This document shows, in pieces, positions 33,901 to 45,555 of a DNA stretch of 64,000 nt. Source of the DNA: Agroathelia rolfsii (lineage: Eukaryota > Basidiomycota > Agaricomycetes > Amylocorticiales > Amylocorticiaceae); NCBI GenBank assembly GCA_018343915.1, contig JABRWF010000003.1, forward strand, positions 2,046,001 through 2,110,000. Direction: 5' to 3'. The position numbers and the translations under genes are program-made. The notes beneath the pieces are model-generated. The model saw nothing but the letters and a program-made list of their open reading frames with translations, did not search any database and had not been told where the DNA came from. Each line of letters begins with the position of its first letter. Within the stretch, counting starts at the first letter, position 1.

Positions 33901-36011
33901 ACCACAAGGATTCTACGGAGGAGCCTATTACAAGTGAACAGTCTGCTCCCATCGAGCTAGCCTCTACCTCTTCGGAAGAGGGGAAAAGCTCAAATCTTGT
34001 CGATGCCAAGGAGGAGACGGCTTCGGATGCCTCCTCCCATTCTGCCGAAGATGATATCGAAAACACAAAGGGGTCTTCAGTGGAATCCGGCAATGCAAAG
34101 GCGGGCCGAGAGGGACCTCAAATCCAACAGCCCGAGTCGGAAAGTGCTGTAGTTGAACAAGAGCTGGAGCAGGCTGTATCCGCTGAAGCTAAGATCACTA
34201 GTTTGGGAGAGTCCGTAGATCCGTTTACGCTTATGGGCACGGATAGCAAGGTCGCCCCAAGAGAAGTGGATGATGATGCTACCCCTGTGGGCGAGTTGGA
34301 ACGGGAATCAGCGACGCCCGACACAGAGCCAGACGGGTGAGTCCCATCCTATATTTTATATGGTCTGCACGCAATTTACATCCACTACACTAGGTCACTG
34401 AGCACTCACACAATAACCTTGAAAAATGCCACAGACGAAACCGAATCTGCTTCCCCCCAAGCCGACAAGACAGTTTCGGACACCGTCGAGCACTCACAGG
34501 AGGCCGTACCTACTCGTAAACGCAAGCGTAGCGCTATGCCTTCAAGCACGCGAGTACTGCGATCTATATCCACACTGGGACGCAAGGGCAAAGGGAAACA
34601 AAACGTGATTGAAGATGACGCGTCTAGTCAAGCATCATCCGTACACACTGCCAGCAGCGGTTCGAGTACCAATGCTGTGGCCAATATGCTCTCTATCGGG
34701 ACTCGGGGTTCTGACTCGAGAGCTTCCTCAGTTGTTTCGGACGCCACCAGCGCCAGCTCATTCATACCAATCCCATCTCCTACGGACTCCAGACACCATC
34801 TGCTTCCTGAGCCCGTTCACGATTCTGTCCATCACCACCATCACCATCATCAGCATAACCAACCCGTTCGTCCACCACCATCCAAATCAAACGACCAGGT
34901 GGAGGCCGCAGTCCCAGTCCCTCCACCATCCAAACCACCATCCACTGTACAATCAAGAGCAGCTTCGCCAGCGCCCTCTACTTCTTCTGTATCTTCTACT
35001 GCACCCAAACCTCGGAAGCCCAGGCCAGAAGCGGTAGTTACAGAATCTCCCGTCACAAGATCCAACTGCCGCTTCCATAAGATTAGCATCCCGCGCTCTG
35101 AAGGCGGACGTCGCATCAACTTTAGCGTTCCCGGCTGTGCGTTGGGTAATATGGAGCTGATGAAAGACGAGGACATCCAAGATCACGGGGTAGTCCCTCC
35201 TGACGAATTCCGTCGGCGTCAAAACAACCTTGATGCATTCCGTCTGCCCGTACCGCTGGTAGCTATCATACACCAGCTCGTGGGGATAGAGCTTCAACGT
35301 CAAGGCGAAATATTTTATCTCCCTGATGAAGTTGAATTGCAGCAGGCGCGACACCGTCTGGCCAGGGACCTGAAAAAAGCACGCAACTCGCCCGTGAAGC
35401 TGTCTCAGGCACGGAGGCTGACTGCCAGCGCACTTTCGCGTCGGGAAACTGCAACGCTCTCTGCTGGACCGTCTATGTCGCCCCAAACTTCGGCTTCGGC
35501 TTCTATCTCGTCGATAGGGAGGAGTCCATCTAAGGCTAGGGAAAGGAAGCATCTACCTCCTGGACCCATGTCGTCTATATCGGACGATGAAGGGTTGACG
35601 GAGCTCGAGGAAGAGGAGGAAGGTGAGGAGGAAAAGAGCGAAGAGCCCAAACCCAAGCGTCAAAAGAGGAAAACAAACACCGGTGAATCGATGCTATCCG
35701 CCAGCGTCGGACCCGCCTCCAGTACTTCCGCCCTAGAGACAGTCCTAACTAGCAAAACTCGTCGGGGAAGAAAACTTGCATCAGACGCCGCGGCTTATCA
35801 ACCCGACGAGGATGGGTCAGACGAATCAACAGGCGAAGATGTATCCGTAAAAAGGAAAGGTCGGAAGAGAGGTCGAACAAGCATCAAGGGTGACCACGAT
35901 GATGGGGAGAGTAGCAGGCGAACGAAGAAGATGCGGGAGCGAACTGCCGCTGATACCAGCACCCAGGATGAAACTATAGCGGCGGCAGCGGCAGCAGCTG
36001 AGGATATTTAG
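30992..36011 (+). CDS. Large acidic Ser/Pro-rich protein, function unknown
   Basis: Exons 30992..31664, 31729..31983, 32035..32397, 32449..33482, 33540..34336 and 34394..36011 give about 1580 residues. I do not recognise the family. An ordered N-terminus contains RNPYDKFSKPDFEDWIGSLT. Next comes a strongly Asp/Glu-rich region. Two related segments sit at the starts of exons 2 and 3: GPEEYAEDYYAGGD and GPAQYAEDFYSGGD. A long Ser/Thr/Pro/Glu-rich middle follows. Near the C-terminus a compact, probably folded block carries CRFHKISIPR, INFSVPGCALGN, then LVAIIHQLVGIELQRQGEIF and YLPDEVEL. The tail has basic clusters (KPKRQKRK, KRKGRKRGRTS), suggesting a nuclear protein, and a run of seven His near residue 1080. 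Two introns (32398..32448, 33483..33539) are in-frame and stop-free, so they may be retained. A chromatin or nuclear-envelope role is only a guess from composition. Confidence 0.75.
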
Positions 36012-37485
36012 ATCCCATATCAGCCTATGATGTTTAGCTTATTGGGCTGTGTGTACTCATTTCATGTTGAACTTCAATCAGTTTCTAATGTTTAATCAAC
36101 ACAGCACTATAATATCTATCCAAGGCATTCTTGTTTGATTGCATAGAAACTACTCTATGTATGATATTATTTGACTTAAGCTAGTTCTTTACAAGACCTT
36201 GGAGCGCTTGCGCTAGATTCAAGACACTATTGCTAGTGTGGTATCCTCCTCCAGCGCGTCTTACTGCCAGTCTTGGCATAGCTACATGTTTGGACAGGCG
36301 CCGTGTGAGAGTGGATCTATCTTGATTAGTATACTCCAAGTGCCAACGAATGTACTTAATCAACACTAACGTTTGTAAAATTGAGAAAACTTAACATCGC
36401 ACGACCCGCATGCGAAGAACTGCCGAGCCGATGCCAATGCTCAAGCGGTCCTATGTGATTGGACTTAGTACGATGGTATATTTGTTTGAAACTAATTCTA
36501 AAATCTGGTGTGATGTTAGGTCAAGACAAGCGACTGATTAGGATGAATGTCGGAACATTAATTAGTGTCACTATCAAACAATGATACCGGGTTCGTCTCG
36601 AGATATGGAGGTTTCAAAGCGTCAACGTGGAGTTCTCATGCATCAGTACATCAGCGCTCAGCTTTAGCCGTTGGCGTGTTGGCGTTCTGATAAGCAAGTA
36701 AGCAGACATTGTCGGATTAAGGTGAGAGCTCGACTTGAGGAACGTTAATCATGTTCAAGCTTAAGCTCTAGTACAGGACTGGGGTATGCTGTTCGCGGTC
36801 GACTTAATGATAGCTAGACCAAAAATGCTAGTAGTTCTGAGCTCAGGTTTGGTTCGTCCCAAGGACGCTAAGAATCAAATATGTTATGCCAGTGGTAGAT
36901 GTAGTGAGGTGATGATCAAGTTCACTTTGGACAACGGAAGTGAATTGGAATACTTTCTGAGATTTAGAGAGAACCACCGTCACCGAAGCGTTGACTTATA
37001 AGGAGATTTTATCTGAAGGTACCGCAGAACTAGAATATCAATCACAAGGTGTACAATTTACTGATGGAAGACCAACAAGGCAGTGATCCATGCGTTGATC
37101 GTTAGAAATAAATCCACATGTGCAGGACAAAATGCATGTAGATACAATTCGGCATATCAAAAACCAGGTCTTTACAATTGTCCAAAATCATAATATACTA
37201 ACATATCATGCATAATGACGTATCATCAGTCAGCTAACATGTTCCGGTATGAGATGCGTTCTCGAGTACACTCAGTATTCTGAAGGAGCCATCTCAATTC
37301 CGGAACAAATAGGACATCCTGCGGCCTATTGGGTGAATGAGCTTGAAAGGTAGCCCGATAGGCTCCATCTAATATACGGTTTGTTGCGTTTTTGTCTGTT
37401 ATACAAATCAATCAAGTCAAGCAGTGGAGGATGAGGGCCAGCTATATCACCATAGCCCCCTAATTTTGAAATGGCTCATAGCTAT
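36012..37485. other. Convergent intergenic stretch
   Basis: About 1.5 kb between the 3' ends of the acidic protein gene (plus) and FCF1 (minus). Frames at 36786-37001 and 36181-36366 have no recognised motif. Nothing else was identified. Confidence 0.45.
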
Positions 37486-38392
37486 CTAGGCAGGAGCACC
37501 CTGATCAGGGAGACGTTCGATGGCGTATCGCCGCCGAACAATATACATGAGCGGCACGCCGGGGATTTGTCGTATGCGTCTCCTAAGCTCCCGATCACAG
37601 GTAGCGACAATGTAGGTTTTGTGAGCTGTCACGCGCTGGACAAGACAATCATCGGCATAGGTGCCCGTGTGCGAGCAAGTCAGGCGTTCGAATCTCGGGT
37701 CGCGAGCGACACTAGGGGGAAATCGTTCAAATGAATGTTAGCATGACATCACCAGGCATGTACACACCGTAGAGCGACACGATATCGATGACCGAGCTTC
37801 TCCAATTCAGCCATAACACAGTCTGTGACACATGGGATACCTGAGCATGATATAAGACTTTACATCAAAAAATTGCTGGAAAAGGATAACGTACATTTTG
37901 CATATAAGCAGTCCATCATGCCACTAATGAGTTCAAGTTTGTTTTGAAGACTGAAGTTGATGAAGTTGGTATCGATAAGAACTCGATACGGTGGGACGAG
38001 AGCGGTATTATGCGCCAGAAAAAGATTGGAAGCAAGTTGAGGTCTAGTGTCATAAAGGAAATGATGTCAATTTGCATTTTGGTACAGTGAGTAGTCATCG
38101 TAATCAAATATGGATTTACATGCACACTCACGCTCTTTTGACGGCTTTTTCTTTGAGCTCTTGCTCTTTCTTGGCCTGTTTGGCCTGGTTCTCCTTCCTA
38201 AGTCCAGAATTTCACGAATCACGAGTCTGAGGCAACAGCGGTAGAGGACCAACGCTTACAGTCGTGCATCGTTGGGATTCAGTAATCTTTTTACAGTAGC
38301 AAACTTTCTTGTCTTTTTTGCTTTTCCCTAGAGATGCCAATGAGAGTTCGTAAATCGCCAAGAAGACATGGGCGAGAGATGCTGCACACCAT
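37486..38392 (-). CDS. FCF1: FCF1 rRNA-processing PIN-domain protein
   Basis: Fcf1 is a small-subunit processome component with a PIN domain (related to Utp23), needed for early cleavages of pre-rRNA. Exons 38392..38390, 38327..38260, 38197..38132, 38043..37895, 37840..37768 and 37711..37486 give about 194 residues, the normal length. The first exon contributes only the ATG, in an ACCATGG context, followed by GTGTGC; translation continues [20 protein letters not shown]. The PIN domain shows [14 protein letters not shown], the block [28 protein letters not shown] with the zinc-type Cys/His and [10 protein letters not shown], and a C-terminal end of PGVPLMYI and YAIERLPD. The initiator-only exon is inferred because no ATG lies in frame with the conserved start GKAKK. 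Gene identity is certain; exon 1 is probable. Confidence 0.93.
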
Positions 38393-39006
38393 GGTCAATC
38401 GGTGAGAATGGACTGCTTACATCAGCATCACTAATCCAGCAAGTCCGAAGCGCCACAGCTTCCGCGAGAATCGGGATCTCGGACTTGGACGAGCGACACC
38501 AAGTATACCGGCATGTCATTCGCTAGCACAAAGAACGAATTCCATTCGTCCCACAATTTTAGCTTGTCGTCGGTTTTACGTTGACCAATGGAATTCATTG
38601 CCATGTATCAGATTAGGCATAGTTTAAGTATTCCTACCCCTAATCCTACCACAGCCCTTTTTCCGATCTAGTCCGTCATCATGATTTCACTTGGTTGGTA
38701 TGATGGCCTGGGGAGTATATTAAGCTCCCGTGTATTTCCACATGGCTGAAACTTTCACCCAGGAAACGTCAGTCTCAGAGTCCAGAACGTTATCATATAC
38801 GTACTCTTATCCACCCACTTACAGTTTTCCGGGCGGATCTTGACTACTTTCAGCACACCCCTCGGCCGGATCTTATCTTACACTTGACCAATCTCGAGCG
38901 AGCTCTGTCTTGTATAAAACCGCAACACCGTCATATCGTATGTACCAACTCTCATACAGAGTCTCACACAGACCTCTGATTCCCCCATTACATATATTCA
39001 GTCATC
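38393..39006. promoter_or_regulatory. Divergent promoter of FCF1 and PAL
   Basis: The 614 bp between the FCF1 and PAL starts carry a CCAAT at 38888-38892 and a TATAAAA at 38913-38919, about 90 bp upstream of the PAL ATG. This is a good core promoter for PAL. No coding frame was seen. Confidence 0.6.
38913..38919 (+). promoter_or_regulatory. TATA box of PAL gene
   Basis: TATAAAA, 88 bp before the ATG at 39007, with a CCAAT sequence 21 bp further upstream. A TATA-containing promoter suits an inducible catabolic enzyme. Confidence 0.55.
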
Positions 39007-41641
39007 ATGTCTGCCACTAACATGCTCGCCACCTTCATTCGAGACCATCAGGAACTTGCTCAATATAAGTATGACTTTATGGGTTACTTGTAGCATACAT
39101 TCAGGTTTCTCATCTCCAATATCTTGATAGGGCTGGTAAACCCGTCGTCATCGACGGAAAGACGCTTTCGGTGCCCGCTGTCACTGCTGTAGCTCGATAT
39201 GCCGCCAACGTCACTCTGGACGAGAATCCCAACACTAAGGAAGCCGTAGCAAAAAGTAGGAAGGTCATTACTGACAAAGTCGATGCCGGCACAAGTGTCT
39301 ATGGTATTTCGACTGGCTTCGGTATGTTATCATTGATATGGTCGTCAAAAAGAATTAAACTCATCTTATCATCGTGCAGGCGGCAGCGGTTGGTACTTGT
39401 GTTCTAAAGCTTGCATCAATCATTCTTACCCCTGTGACGTCAGCCGATACACGTACTGACCAACCCGTTAACCTTGGTAATGCGCTTTTGCAACACCAGC
39501 ATGTCGGTGTGTTACCGTCGAGTCAGAAAGCACTCTCTGTGCTCCCTCTGCTCGACCCTATTGCTTCAACAAGTATGCCCGAATCTTGGGTGCGTGGTGC
39601 CATCACGATTCGCATGAACTCCCTTATCCGTGGACACTCTGGTTCGTTTTCTTTGTTAAGAAGATATTGATTTTGTAGAGATTTATCGATGCTTTTTCAG
39701 GCGTGCGCTGGGAACTCATCGAAAAGATGGGTGAACTTCTAAGCGAGAACATCACACCCCTTGTTCCCTTGCGAGGCAGTATCTCCGCTTCTGGCGGTTA
39801 GTAAAGGACAGACGCTTACTTCACAGTGTTCTAGTGGTCTGAATATCTGCTCCAACAGATTTATCGCCTCTCTCCTATATTGCCGGGACACTGATAGGAG
39901 AACCTGCCATCCGAGTGTTCGATGGTCCAGCCGCCTCGGGTGCCCGCCAGATCGTTTCGTCGCAGAAAGCTCTTGCAGACCACAACATTGAACCCATTCC
40001 ATTGAAATCGAAAGAACACTTGGGCATCCTCAATGGCACTGCATTCTCTGCTTCTGTCGCCGCACTGGCACTCAACGATGCGGTCCATCTGACCTTACTC
40101 AGTCATGTGTTGACGGCAATGGGTACAGAAGCCCTCCTGGGCACTCAGGGAAGCTACGATCCATTCATTCACCGCGAAGCGCGCCCCCATCCTGGACAGG
40201 TCAGAGATATATAATGTATAAACATTCGTGGAAGTATTCTAACCAAGAGTTGGTTTGAATACAGATTGAGTCCGCGGATATTATATACAACCTCCTTCAG
40301 GGTAGCAAACTTGCCCAAACCGAAGAACACGAGGTCACCATTTCGCAAGATCAATATACTCTTCGCCAGGACCGTTATCCTCTCCGCACTGCTCCACAAT
40401 TCCTTGGACCCCAGGTTGAGGACATACTTGCGGCGCTTGCCGCCATCACACAAGAGTCTAACAGCACGACGGATAATCCCTTGATTGATGGCGAGAAAGG
40501 ACATGTTCACCATGGTGGCAACTTCCAAGCGATGGCTGTCACCAATGCAATGGAGAAGACCCGTCTGGCGTTGCACCACATCGGCAAGATCTTATTCGCG
40601 CAATGTACGGAGTTGCTCAACCCGAGCATGAACCGAGGCTTGCCACCTTCACTGGCTGCGACTGACCCGTCTTTGAACTACCATGCCAAGGGGTTGGATA
40701 TTGCCGCCGCTGCATATGTTGGCGAGCTTGGTTATTTGGCTAGCCCTGTTTCGACACATATCCAATCGGCGGAGATGCACAACCAAGCTGTCAAGTAAGG
40801 GATATACTTATGACGTGCCATCATGAAAAGAACTTATGTATTCTTGTATAGCTCACTCGCTCTTATCTCTGGCCGCGCTACTATTAACTCCCTAGAAGTT
40901 CTATCGCTTTTGACTGCGTCATATCTATACGCAATTTGCCAAGGTTAGCCTTTTTATTATTATTATTATTTCCACCATTCGCGTATTTCGGAGCTGACAG
41001 TTTTTTTTTTTTTTTTTGAACAGCCCTCGATCTTCGAGCACTCCAAGCTGAATTCCTTGAGGGTCTGCAGCAAATTGTTTCCGAGGAACTCACCAAGTCT
41101 TTCGGGGACAATATCAGCTCTTTGGCACCCACCGTGCACAAGACGCTCAGAGACGCCTTCGACGCAACAGCGATCATGGATGTGTCTGACCGTATGATCA
41201 AGATTGCTTCTGCTGCAACGACTATCCTCGTTGACCACATTGCATCTCCGTCATCGTTGATCGAGGCTAGCTCGCTTTCTCTCATCCCCAGCTTCCGGGA
41301 CCAAGTAGCTACTCGCGCCACTGCCCTTATGCGCGAATTACGCTCGGTATACCTATCCGGTGCTCGAGGTGCCGCGCCTGCTAGTCCCTACTTGGAAAAG
41401 ACGAAACCAGTGTACGAATTTGTTCGGTTAACTCTTGGTATTCCTATGCACGGCAAGGAAAATGAGTCATACTTCGCCGGCGGCCTCGGTGTTGAGCAAG
41501 ATTCGCTTGGTCAAAACATTTCGCTCATTCATGAGGTGGGTTGCATCGTACCTAAATGTTTCATAACACATTTCTTATTTTATTCATCAGTCTATTCGTG
41601 ATGGCAAATTGCAAGATATCGTCGTTGGCCTTTTTGCTTGA
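39007..41641 (+). CDS. Phenylalanine ammonia-lyase
   Basis: PAL deaminates phenylalanine to trans-cinnamate; in fungi it serves aromatic amino-acid catabolism. Exons 39007..39068, 39131..39321, 39380..39388, 39444..39641, 39701..39796, 39859..40200, 40265..40794, 40852..40943, 41024..41535 and 41591..41641 give about 690 residues, the usual size. The MIO cofactor forms from Ala-Ser-Gly in [16 protein letters not shown]; an intron falls one base after the Gly codon. Other catalytic landmarks are the Tyr loop in [34 protein letters not shown] and [10 protein letters not shown]. The selectivity position reads His-Gln in [12 protein letters not shown], as in fungal enzymes that also accept tyrosine. 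The third exon is only 9 nt and supplies the GGS of GFGGSADTRT. The intron before 41024 has a 17-base T tract. Histidine ammonia-lyase is excluded by length and the C-terminal extension. Confidence 0.95.
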
Positions 41642-41875
41642 AACTTGGAGAGGGAGAATACGATTCTATGATTATCACTTATTCTTTGTTCTAGTTTAGC
41701 CTATTCAACGCTTCGTTAACTGTCACATGTATTATACTACTCTTGTAAAGTATGCAATAGAGGTTTCATGTTGCTTATCCTGGACTACAAATAGAGCCGC
41801 TAGTGGAGCGTCAAACACACTGATTGTGACAAGATTGTATACGCGCGTCTGTGAACTTGAAAGTCAGCAATCATC

Positions 41876-42857
41876 ATGTCAACCAATTACACTCTTCCGG
41901 CAAGTTTCCACTCAACTGCCACTTATCTAGCAAATGCACCGTCACTGAGCAAAGTCTCAAATTCGGTCAAACTTGAAGTCTGTGGTTTTTCATCTATCGC
42001 TCGCATACATTCTCTCTTCCCCAATCCCACATTAATCAAGAAGCTACATTACTACCTTAGATTTATGGACTTTACAAAGTCTTGACTATCTCTGGCACTC
42101 CCAATACCGGGCGCCCTGGAGTATTTGATTTTGCTGGCCGTGCCAAATGGGATGCGTGGGCTGAGGCTGGTAAGAAATATACTGGAACCGGTGGCTTGGG
42201 CCTGAAGAAGGCCGAACAAAGATATGAGGAGATCGCCAAAGAACATGGGTGGGATCCTAGCACCACGACTAACGCCGGTGATGCTACTGCTACTATTCCA
42301 ACCCGGGAACCCCGATCAAGCGGAGATGAGGAAAGCTTGGATGAAAACTGGGAACATTCAACGGATTCAAGCACCGGGTCTGGCTCTAGTGGGGGTGGTG
42401 GAATGGCGGTTAGCGTGAGCGCCATGAAGCCACCTTCAGATGATGAAGACGATACCAATAACAATGGGCTTCATGCTCTTGTAACCAACCCGAATCCGGA
42501 CGTTAAAAAAATCCAGGATGCATTAAGAAGCAGTGATGTAAATTCTAAAGACGAATCTGTTGAGTTAAAGGTAATATTTTCTATTAGGGCTTGTGGATCT
42601 GATACAGTCAATTAGGGATACACACCATTACATTTGGCCAGTGATCGAGGGAACATAGAAGTTGTACGTCTTTTGCTATCGAAAGGCGCGGATATTAGCA
42701 TAAAGGTGAACATCCAAAATCATGATCTTTTACAATTGCATATTTCTGATAGTTATACCAATATATTAAGGATCCAGACGACTTTACGCCATTGGAGTTA
42801 GCAGAGATCGCTGGGCATGATGAAATAGTCGAGCTTTTAAAGGGTACAAATGTATAA
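41876..42857 (+). CDS. Acyl-CoA-binding protein with ankyrin repeats
   Basis: Exons 41876..41977, 42061..42570, 42616..42705 and 42771..42857 give about 262 residues. The N-terminal 95 residues are an acyl-CoA-binding domain: [20 protein letters not shown], then [20 protein letters not shown] (the Y-x-x-(Y/F)-K core), then [12 protein letters not shown] and [15 protein letters not shown]. After an acidic Ser/Gly linker come two ankyrin repeats, [20 protein letters not shown] and [19 protein letters not shown]. This ACBP-ankyrin layout matches ACBD6-type proteins, which bind long-chain acyl-CoA in the cytosol. No membrane segment or signal is seen. It lies 234 bp downstream of PAL on the same strand. 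Identity is confident. Confidence 0.9.
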
Positions 42858-43500
42858 CGCTCACGCCAAAATGGAACATGCGGGAATTGCACCACACACT
42901 ATCCGTCCCCTTTTTCCTAGCTTACAAAGGTCCTAACAATCCCCGTTTCTGGGAACATGTTACCCCAGCGCAGCCAGATTGTTCCATAATTATTCAGCCA
43001 GTTCATTTGGTGGCATCCGTTACAAGATGATAGAACTTGAATTCATGTATTTATTTAATTCCCAACAACTTCCCCTTAAATCCACCTCCTGGGTTGTTTT
43101 CATCGGAATTAAAAGTTTTAGGAGTGAACTCGATTTAGATCAGGAAGAAATCTTGTGTAAACAAGCTTATATTTCAGTTGCGATTGGACAGTTGACTACT
43201 ATGTCTATCCAAAAGCATGAGCTGTGGCGGTGGCGCATATTCGACGCGCTACGCGATCCGAGACCGAGTTTGTCGAACGGAACCACAGCTTTAAGGTCAT
43301 CCCGACACCGTGCCGATTCATTCACCTTTGGCACATCCCCTCTTGCTTGGCTCTCTCAAGCTCTTTGTCAAAGGATTGCTTGACTACCTGTCACTCATTT
43401 CAACGTCCATAGTCTTGCTTTCGTTTGGTTATTGTCCACGCCCGCCTCGGCTTGCCCTCTACAACCTTTGTCTCTCATAACCTCGTACCTTTTCTTAAAA
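42858..43500. other. Intergenic with C/T-rich 5' leader
   Basis: 643 bp between the ACBP-ankyrin gene and the SWIB gene, on the same strand. The last 150 bp before 43501 are C/T-rich as in fungal 5' leaders. A frame at 42979-43383 has no known motif. Confidence 0.45.
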
Positions 43501-44352
43501 ATGTCTTTCGATGCGGAAACCTTGGAGCCGGCCATTATACGTATTTTGTCTGCACCGGGCGTGGACCTGCAGACTATTAGCGCTAAACGTGTTAGACATC
43601 AGCTCGTGGCGGGCGACGAGGCGATCATTTCTGCGGAGGTGGTGAAAGAGCACAAGACAGAAATTGATGCCATCATTAGCCGGGTATTCGCGACTATTAA
43701 CTCACAGAGTGATGGTGGAGACGCGGAAGATGCAGAGGGCGAAGCGGAGGAAGTGACAAAACCCAAGGCTAGTAAAGCCTCGTCATCGAGTAAGGAAGGG
43801 ATCTATGTTGGTTGTATTGTAATGATTGCCTGACTATGTGACCGCAGAACCGGGCAGGAAACGGGGTAAGGCAGCAAAAAGTGAGGCAACAGTTAGCTCA
43901 GATGGTGAGATGAGTGGGAATGAAGGAGGCAAGAAGAAAAGGAGAAAGAAGCAAGCCGCCGCTGATGGAGACGAGAAAAAGCCTAGAGGTGGCTTGAAAA
44001 AAGAATACACGCTCAGGTTTGTTCTTCCACGTTCATCTGTCATATGTGTCAAACTGATGTAACTTTTTCAATCAGCCAACCTCTAGCAACTTTACTCGGT
44101 CAGACGAAGCTGTCGAGACCTCATGTAGTCAAGGAATTGTGGGCATACATCAAACAACATGAATTACAGGATGAAACCAACAAGCGCGATATTGTTTGTG
44201 ACAAAGCAATGGAAAATATCTTCAAGGTTAAAAAGATTAACATGTTCGCAATGAATAAGGCTCTCGGAGAGTAAGTCTTGCAAACTTCCTCCACCAGCCT
44301 CATCTGATCTTAGACATCTTCATTTAGACATCTACACTCGGAAGAAAGCTAA
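43501..44352 (+). CDS. DEK_C and SWIB/MDM2 domain protein (Tri1/Uaf30-like)
   Basis: Exons 43501..43789, 43848..44016, 44076..44270 and 44328..44352 give about 225 residues. The N-terminal 65 residues form a DEK_C-like three-helix domain (LEPAIIRILSAPGVDLQTIS, then VRHQLVAGDEA). A Lys-rich, acidic linker with nuclear-localisation character follows (KKKRRKKQ). Then comes a complete SWIB domain: YTLSQPLATLLGQTKLSRP, VVKELWAYIKQHELQDETNK, RDIVCDKAMENIFKVKKINM. This order matches yeast Tri1 and Uaf30, the latter a subunit of the UAF complex at rDNA promoters. A chromatin or RNA polymerase I role is inferred. The last exon codes only HLHSEES. It converges on REX2 with 89 bp between stops. Confidence 0.88.
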
Positions 44353-44441
44353 TACCCAAAACTACTTTGTTTGGCTATTCTCCACATACTTCAACTCGGG
44401 ATACCATTCCAACTTGGCAACAATATCATAGTGTGTTGTAA

Positions 44442-45555
44442 CTACGAGCGTGGGACAAAGATGTTTTGTCTGTACCACTGCAGTTCTGTATGAATGTTAG
44501 TTTAGGCAGATTAATATGGATGGAGGTTTGACATACCTCTAATTGACCCTTTGATGTCGTCGAGAGCACGATGATTGGATTGCGCCATCTCTGTTTTGGG
44601 CACCCTTCGTTCGGGATACCAACGCCGTGATAACTCCTAGTGAAAAGTGGTTCTGGCTTGAATAGGGAGTCGTTGGAACAATAAACCAGGCATACCTTGA
44701 TCGAAGAAACATCTACCACCCATGATCATTGACTGAAGGTGATTGTTGAAGACAAATGTGTCACTTACCCACAATCCTAAATGGTAATTGAGCTTGAATG
44801 TCTTATAGGTTCATAACTAGAACACAATATTCACCTGTAATGTAACCAGTCTGCCACTTCGGGCATTTCGTTCACTAAGAATGACCGATCGGCATGCACA
44901 GAATTACCCGCCAAAACGCCAACCCTCTGCTGAGGTATCCACTTTTTGATATAAGATAGGACTGCCTCCGACACATACGACAAGGTGTATGGCGAGTTTA
45001 AACAAGCTTCAGTGAGGCCAGACTGCCCGACATTGTCAGTAGCATTAACGTGAAGCGTGGTACATGTGCCTAGAGATGAGGCATACGTACGGATCCGTGT
45101 TGCTTGGTACACCATTCACCCATGCTAGAGTAGAAGGCGGGGAATGGTAAGATACGTCTCTGCATCACACAAATTATGCATTTACTTGTCTAACACCGAC
45201 TTGTCTGTCTTTATGACGAATTCTATACCATTGTCCACGAGCTGCAAGTCGCCGTTGGTGATCAGGACAGCTATTTCCATGATTTTGTCGGTTCTGACAT
45301 GAGCGAGTAAGAGGAGAAAGAAGCTTTGACCGAGCGAGTATGAGTGTTATACCGAGGATTCAGCCCAGTCATCTCACAGTCAATCCAGACCAAAGGACCA
45401 TCAGCGAAGCCAAGTGAGCCAGACTGAGCCATGTAGCGCTGCTTAATACTATTGAAATGACTACGCCGAGTAATGATTTGTCTCGGGGCACAAGATACAC
45501 TGCCGAGAGCGCTTTGCCTGGTGGCTCGAAGAAACAAACCCGGGCCCACTGTCAT
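44442..45555 (-). CDS. REX2: Oligoribonuclease (REX2/ORN), DEDDh
   Basis: A 3'-5' exonuclease that degrades 2-5 nt RNA fragments in mitochondria and cytosol. Exons 45555..45353, 45293..45186, 45124..45091, 45022..44835, 44776..44769, 44712..44696, 44636..44537 and 44485..44442 give about 233 residues. All DEDDh residues are visible: VWIDCEMTGL (D, E), the Asp of GNSVHADRSFL, and His plus Asp of SNHRALDDI. Other landmarks are WCTKQHGSSGLTEACL and YRIVDVSSIKEL. The N-terminal 40 residues are Arg-rich without acids (ATRQSALGSVSCAPRQIITR), a good mitochondrial presequence. A second ATG (MAQSGSLGF) just before the fold would give a cytosolic form. The intron structure is remarkable: consecutive exons of 8 nt and 17 nt encode IVDVSSIK. 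Confidence 0.93.

Noticed and set aside
39007..41641. Histidine ammonia-lyase as identity for the MIO enzyme
   Set aside because: The length of about 690 residues, the fungal-type C-terminal extension and the [12 protein letters not shown] selectivity segment fit PAL.
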